Source of the DNA: Dryas octopetala
Taxonomy: Eukaryota; Streptophyta; Magnoliopsida; Rosales; Rosaceae
Length of the DNA: 64,000 nt
NCBI GenBank assembly: GCA_963921425.1
Contig: OY992836.1
Location: 15,269,614 to 15,333,613, forward strand
Reading direction: 5' to 3'
The position numbers and the translations under genes are program-made. The notes beneath the pieces are model-generated. The model saw nothing but the letters and a program-made list of their open reading frames with translations. It did not search any database and had not been told where the DNA came from. Position 1 is the stretch's first letter. Each line of letters opens with the position of its first letter. Positions 59,618-64,000 of the stretch are shown one piece after another.

Positions 59618-61367
59618 TAGGGCTGGGTTGGTTTGACCGAAAAACCGAGACCGTACCCGAAACCGTTCCAACCGATGCCGAAAATAACCGTACCGGAAAG
59701 AAACCGTACCGAGATATCGGTTTGCCAACCGAACCGGTATGTTCGGTTCCGGTTTAGGTTCTCAGATCTTAGAACCGTCGGTTTACCGAACCGAACCGAA
59801 TATATATAACATTTAATTTAAATATTAAATTTTATACATTTTTATACCCTAAAATACCTTTCTATAATACATTTATATATATTTCTATAATTTATATAAA
59901 AAATATATAAATTTATAAACCCTATACCCTAAACCCTATAATTAATAATTTATATAATAAATTTCTATATAAAAACTAATTAAAAATACCTTAAACTAAT
60001 ATTATACTATATCCTAAACAATTTATACCATATAACTATAAACTGAATACTAAACTCTATATCCTATTCCTATATCCCATACCCTAGACCCTATTGTGTA
60101 TTTTAAAATTTTTTAATCATATATCTTATAAGGCTTATTATATCCTATACCGATATAATTAATAATAATTCACTAATTTATAGTTGGTAACTTGGTATAT
60201 AACTAATAACTATAGTCTATAGAAATGTTTAGTATGGTGTAATATGATAATAGTCTATAACTAATAATTATAGTCTATATAAATGTTTAGGGTATAGAAA
60301 TGTATTATATAAAGTATGTTTTATGTAAATTATAAAACATATGTAATACAAAGTAAAAAATCCAAACCCTAAACCCCACCCAAACCAAACCCCAAAATAC
60401 CCTAATGTATAAATTTAATGTATAATATTAGAATATGGTATATCACTATATGTTATACCCTATATACCCTAAGGTTTAGGATATGGTATAATATTAAGAT
60501 TTAGGGTATTTTAATTAGTTTTTATATAGAAATGTATTTTATAAATGAAACAATTTATAATTTATAAATTAGATGTTTTATATAAATTATAAAAATGTAT
60601 TATATAAAAAGATATTTTAGAGTATAAAAATATATTTTATATATAAATATATTTAAAGTAAAAACTCCAAACCCCAACCCCAAACCCCAAAACACTAAAC
60701 CCCCAAAATCAGAAATTAACTCTATTTCTCTCGATGGCTTAAAAAAAAAAATCTCAATCTCTCATTTATCTTTCCTCTCCCTCGATGCTCTAAAGTCTCA
60801 TCTCTCTCATCCCTCTGTACACGCCGAGCATTGACCGGCGAAATTGCCGTCGTCCGGCCTTGGGTGGCGACGAGACCACCCCAGAAAATCTTCCCCTTGT
60901 CTCCTCTCTCTCCCCCTATCCTCAAATCACCCAAAGATTCCGAAAACCCAAAACCCAGTCAAGGCCGGTCGTCTTCTCCGACAAACTCTGCGATTCCGGC
61001 GTCGTCGTGACTCGTGGTTGGTACCCAGAGCCTCCTCTCGTCGGCTTGAGTCTTTCGGTGTATTTGGGTTGTTCGTCCGACCACCGTAGGTGGCAGATTG
61101 AAGGCTTAAAAGGTTGCTAGTTTCCCTGCCAATTTTCCGGCGAACTGGTATGTTCTTGATCCTCTCATCAGACCACTGCTCAACCCACCACCATTTCGGT
61201 TAAATGCCCATACCGAGCCGAGCCGAGCCGAAATGCCGGTCCAACCGAGTGTCGGTTTACCGACATTCCGATACCGGTCTCGGTAACCAAAATGGCCAAC
61301 CGAGGGGGGTTCGGTCGGTATACGGTTTGAGGTTTTCGGTTCGGTAACCGTACCGAACCCACCCCTA
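59618..61367. mobile_element. Non-autonomous hAT transposon
   Basis: 1750 bp flanked by a perfect 8-bp target duplication CTCATAAC (59610-59617 and 61368-61375). The ends TAGGGCTGGGTTGG and TAGGGGTGGGTTCGG (reversed) are hAT-like. Both subterminal zones (about 59630-59800 and 61190-61360) are packed with CCGAACCGAA/CGGTTCGGT words in inverted arrangement, the usual form of hAT transposase-binding repeats. The interior has an AT-rich segment of ATACCCTAAACC-like words (59800-60720) and a GC-rich, gene-like block (about 60720-61130). No transposase domain is visible. Confidence 0.9.
60844..61120 (+). other. Gene-like GC-rich cargo inside the hAT element
   Basis: CT-rich leader-like sequence precedes overlapping short frames, for example from 60844 (MPSSGLGWRRDHPRKSSP) and 60860. 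I do not recognise either product. This may be captured host sequence or the element's own internal region. Confidence 0.3.
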
Positions 61368-61375
61368 CTCATAAC

Positions 61376-62835
61376 CACCCCCATCTCCACAAATATGTTT
61401 TCGGGAGTACCCTAAAAAAAAAGGAACCTTGGTTGAGCAGTTAAATGCTCTCTCATTCTCATATCTCATATTACTTTTGAATTTCATGTCCCTCATTAAA
61501 AAATGACAATTTTTTAAAACCACCTACAAAATATGGATGATGTAATATGTTATAAGGACTTTTTTTTGTTTAGCCAATGAATTAAATTTAACCAAACAAA
61601 CATCCTTAACCTAATCTATAAAAATAAAAAAATCAAACTAATGTTACACTTTTCACCAAAACGAAAAATGAAAGTTACACTTTTCATCATTATCAAATAG
61701 GAATAAATTCTTAGGGAAAGGACATTTTATACATATAGTTTATCCCAATGTGTACTTTCATCTTTTTGTCAGTTTTATACATGTAATTTACTTATGTTTT
61801 TATTTAATCCAAATTATTAAGTATTTAGACATTTCGTCTATTTATTTTTATTTTTTGCATGTGGCCCTCCCATGTAAGGGTACTTTAGTCATTTCAATCA
61901 TATAAGTTATATATGGTTGAATTGACAGTACTCTCACATGGCTCACTTGGAAAAAATTAGAAAAAAAAAAAATAGTGCAAATGAAGGCAAGCTATAGCCT
62001 ATAGGGATGAAAAATGTCTTTTTTACTTAAGTTTTTTATAAATATGAAAAATGTGAGCTTACATATGCATAAAAAAAAAAAAAGTGAGTCGTTAAAAGAA
62101 TTTAATAGACTTTTGCGATGTAATGACATTTATTATGTTTATCAAACAAAATTTGTTAAGCATCCTCATATTTCTGATATTTCTTATGTTTATAAGAAGA
62201 TTTATATTGAATAAGATTTAAAATGAGCTAAGCATTCTCGTATTTTTCATGCAGATTTGATTTCCAATAAATATTAGAGAAGAAAGTACTGCCGACACCA
62301 ATAAAGCACCTAAATCCTAATTTTAAAGTCCTAAACCATATAGGAAACCATGGCCCACCTGGCCAAGACAATCTCTCCCATATTTATACACCCCTTCAAC
62401 TTTCAAATACATGAGACAAAATCAGAGCCATTCATTCCCATCGAAAATAAAAATCCAAGGCTGGCCAAGTAAGCAGTGACCGTACGCCAACTCCAAGGCC
62501 ACCACCAACCCGATCAACGCAGGTGTGCGCTGTCTTGCTGTAAATTCCCCAAATACAAATACGCCGTCATAATTGAGAAATCGGAAAATTAGGAAACCGA
62601 AAACAAAAAAGAAAAGCTCCAGAGAGGCTCCCAATAATTGCTTCTCTCTCTCTCTCTCTCGAGCGACGCATCGTCTTTCACTTCGTGCGCTTTAAAATTA
62701 GGGCACTGCTCTTTGTTTGGTAGGTTGGCTAGGGTTTCGAAAATATATAAACCAATTTTACGAATCTGATTTAGATTTTTGTCTGCGATTAGTACAAAAT
62801 TTTATACTGGTAAAATTGAAGCGGTAGAGTTAGAT
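61376..62835. other. Intergenic region and upstream region of the CCCH gene
   Basis: Mostly AT-rich. A degenerate tRNA/SINE-like head may lie at about 61420-61500 (TTGGTTGAGCAGTTAAATGC). The CT repeat at 62644-62660 and the GC-richer 62440-62700 probably belong to the promoter or 5' UTR of the next gene. Confidence 0.45.
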
Positions 62836-64000
62836 ATGACCATGAGAATGAATATGAAGCGGTCGAGGAAATCAAACAGAGTTTCTTGGGCTCCTGGAGT
62901 CAATCTTTGTCAGGTATAATCGCAAATAGCTTAGGTTTTTATTTTTCTTGGAGATTTGATGCGATTTTTTTTTCTTCTGTTTGGCAAGTGAGAAAATACT
63001 TGATCGATCGCTTTCTTTCTAAGTTATGAATATTTTCCCCTTTAATTAATGACAGAAAATGACTGTTAACATGATTTATTAAATTTTACGTCTTTGTTTA
63101 TTGTGTTGGAAATATTATATTTACTTTTTCATCATTTGAAGCTTTTCACTGGGGTTCTCAGTTTTGGGTTTAATTGGATTTGGATGACCTTTGATTATAA
63201 CCCTCATCAGAAAATTCATTCCATCACTGTTGTTAATATTTAACTAATTAATTAATTGTGAAATCAGATACGTGGGCATTAAATTCATGCAACAATAACA
63301 AATTCTACAAAAAAAATAAATAAAAAAAAAAAAATAAACTTAAAAAATACTACAAAGAAAGAGACAAAGACACAAAGTGAAAGCCATGGCAATATTGGTC
63401 TGTTACGAGAGCTTGAATCAATTAAAAGATCAAAACCAAATGACCAATATGTTGCTACAAAACATTTTAATTGGAGAAAGAATTGAAAATCATTCTTCTT
63501 CAAAACATGTATCAATTGATTGGCAACAGGATGGGGTGGTCTTAAGGATGGTTCTTGTGACTTATTCCTGCATACCACTCATGAAGTCATTCAGCTCTAT
63601 CAATCAATTAAATGATCTTATTGAAAATGTACCTTATATGCAGAAATAACAGGGATCAACAGAATCTAAGATTAGCAAGAGTCACATAAAAGTATTATTT
63701 TGAGACAGAAGTTCTTGAAAATGGAAAGAAGTCTCATAAAAGTTTTAATAAGAGTTACAAAATTCAAAAGTTCTATACTTGAGATGCCTTATACTTGGGT
63801 GAGGAGGGTTTCCGAATAAAGGAACAGAAGTTCCTGATTACGGAAATATTTTCACAAGTAATAGTATGTTCATAATTAATAATCCTAGACATAAGTAGTA
63901 GAAAATATTCCTTGTATGTTATTATGAATTTTCCTCTAATGCAAGATTGAGAAATGCGGGATGTGAAAAAGCATTTGAACGCTCTCTCACATCCCGCATT
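62836..64000 (+). CDS. CCCH zinc-finger-type protein, first exon only
   Basis: The only visible coding exon is 62836-62913 (26 codons, ending CAG/GTATAATCG). It encodes an N-terminus containing KRSRKSNRVSWAPGVNLCQ. This basic KxxRVSWAxxVNLCQ motif is typical, from memory, of plant CCCH zinc-finger proteins related to AtC3H6. The zinc fingers themselves would lie beyond the window. From 62914 on everything visible is intron, at least 1.09 kb. A frame at 63377-63649 within it does not fit this family. Several in-frame ATGs occur in the first seven codons, so the exact start among them is uncertain. Confidence 0.65.
63953..64000. repeat. Near-perfect palindrome at window edge
   Basis: The arms AATGCGGGATGTGA (63953-63966) and TCACATCCCGCATT (63987-64000) are perfect reverse complements. 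The 20 bases between them can pair further, so almost all 48 bases form one hairpin. It lies in the intron of the CCCH gene and may belong to a repeat continuing past the window. Confidence 0.85.

Noticed and set aside
61420-61500. A tRNA-like head (TTGGTTGAGCAGTTAAATGC) suggesting a SINE
   Set aside because: The B box is too degenerate, and no 3' tail or target duplication could be placed.
63377-63649. A 90-codon frame inside the CCCH gene intron
   Set aside because: The sequence does not fit the CCCH family that exon 1 indicates, and no splice signals tie it to that exon.

Overview
The window is nuclear DNA of a eudicot plant. It has compact multi-exon genes with GT-AG introns, AT-rich spacers full of small transposons, and plant-only families (VND-type NAC factor, LRR receptor kinase, KIN-7 kinesin with the plant C-terminal domain). 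A woody, possibly Rosaceae-type genome is a guess. The species cannot be read from the sequence.

Layout. 1-5354 (+): KIN-7 kinesin lacking its first exon(s), which lie before the window. 8790-12197 (+): intronless LRR receptor-like kinase with an atypical kinase domain. 13040-16747: cluster of small inverted-repeat transposons. 17240-18399 (-): V-ATPase subunit c. 18400-27200: long spacer with a tandem duplication, a MULE-like MITE and a hAT-like element. 27200-32063 (+): VND1/2-type NAC factor with a probable 5'-UTR intron and a GC-AG intron. 32351-32892: second copy of a foldback MULE family. 36941-38210: LTR-like fossil block. 38560-43110: about 4.5 kb tandem array (26 units, mean 174 bp). 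44317-45015 (-): linker histone H1 of the H1.3 type. 47919-51662 (-): ten-exon, three-RRM hnRNP Q/R-like protein. 52180-54400 (+): six-exon coiled-coil protein resembling BORCS5, divergent from the hnRNP gene. 55073-56185 (-): intronless GDP-mannose 4,6-dehydratase. 59618-61367: non-autonomous hAT element with perfect 8-bp target duplications. 62836-64000 (+): first coding exon of a CCCH-zinc-finger-type gene that runs off the window.

The genes are independent housekeeping and developmental loci, not a pathway cluster. The VND/H1.3 neighbourhood recalls Arabidopsis At2g18060/At2g18050, and the RLK/VND linkage recalls At4g36180/At4g36160 (from memory). This suggests an old conserved segment into which repeats have since been inserted. 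I found no tRNA, rRNA, CRISPR or recognisable miRNA gene. The strongest unexplained structure is the hierarchical tandem array between the NAC and H1 genes, whose unit lengths change in steps of roughly 21 bp.
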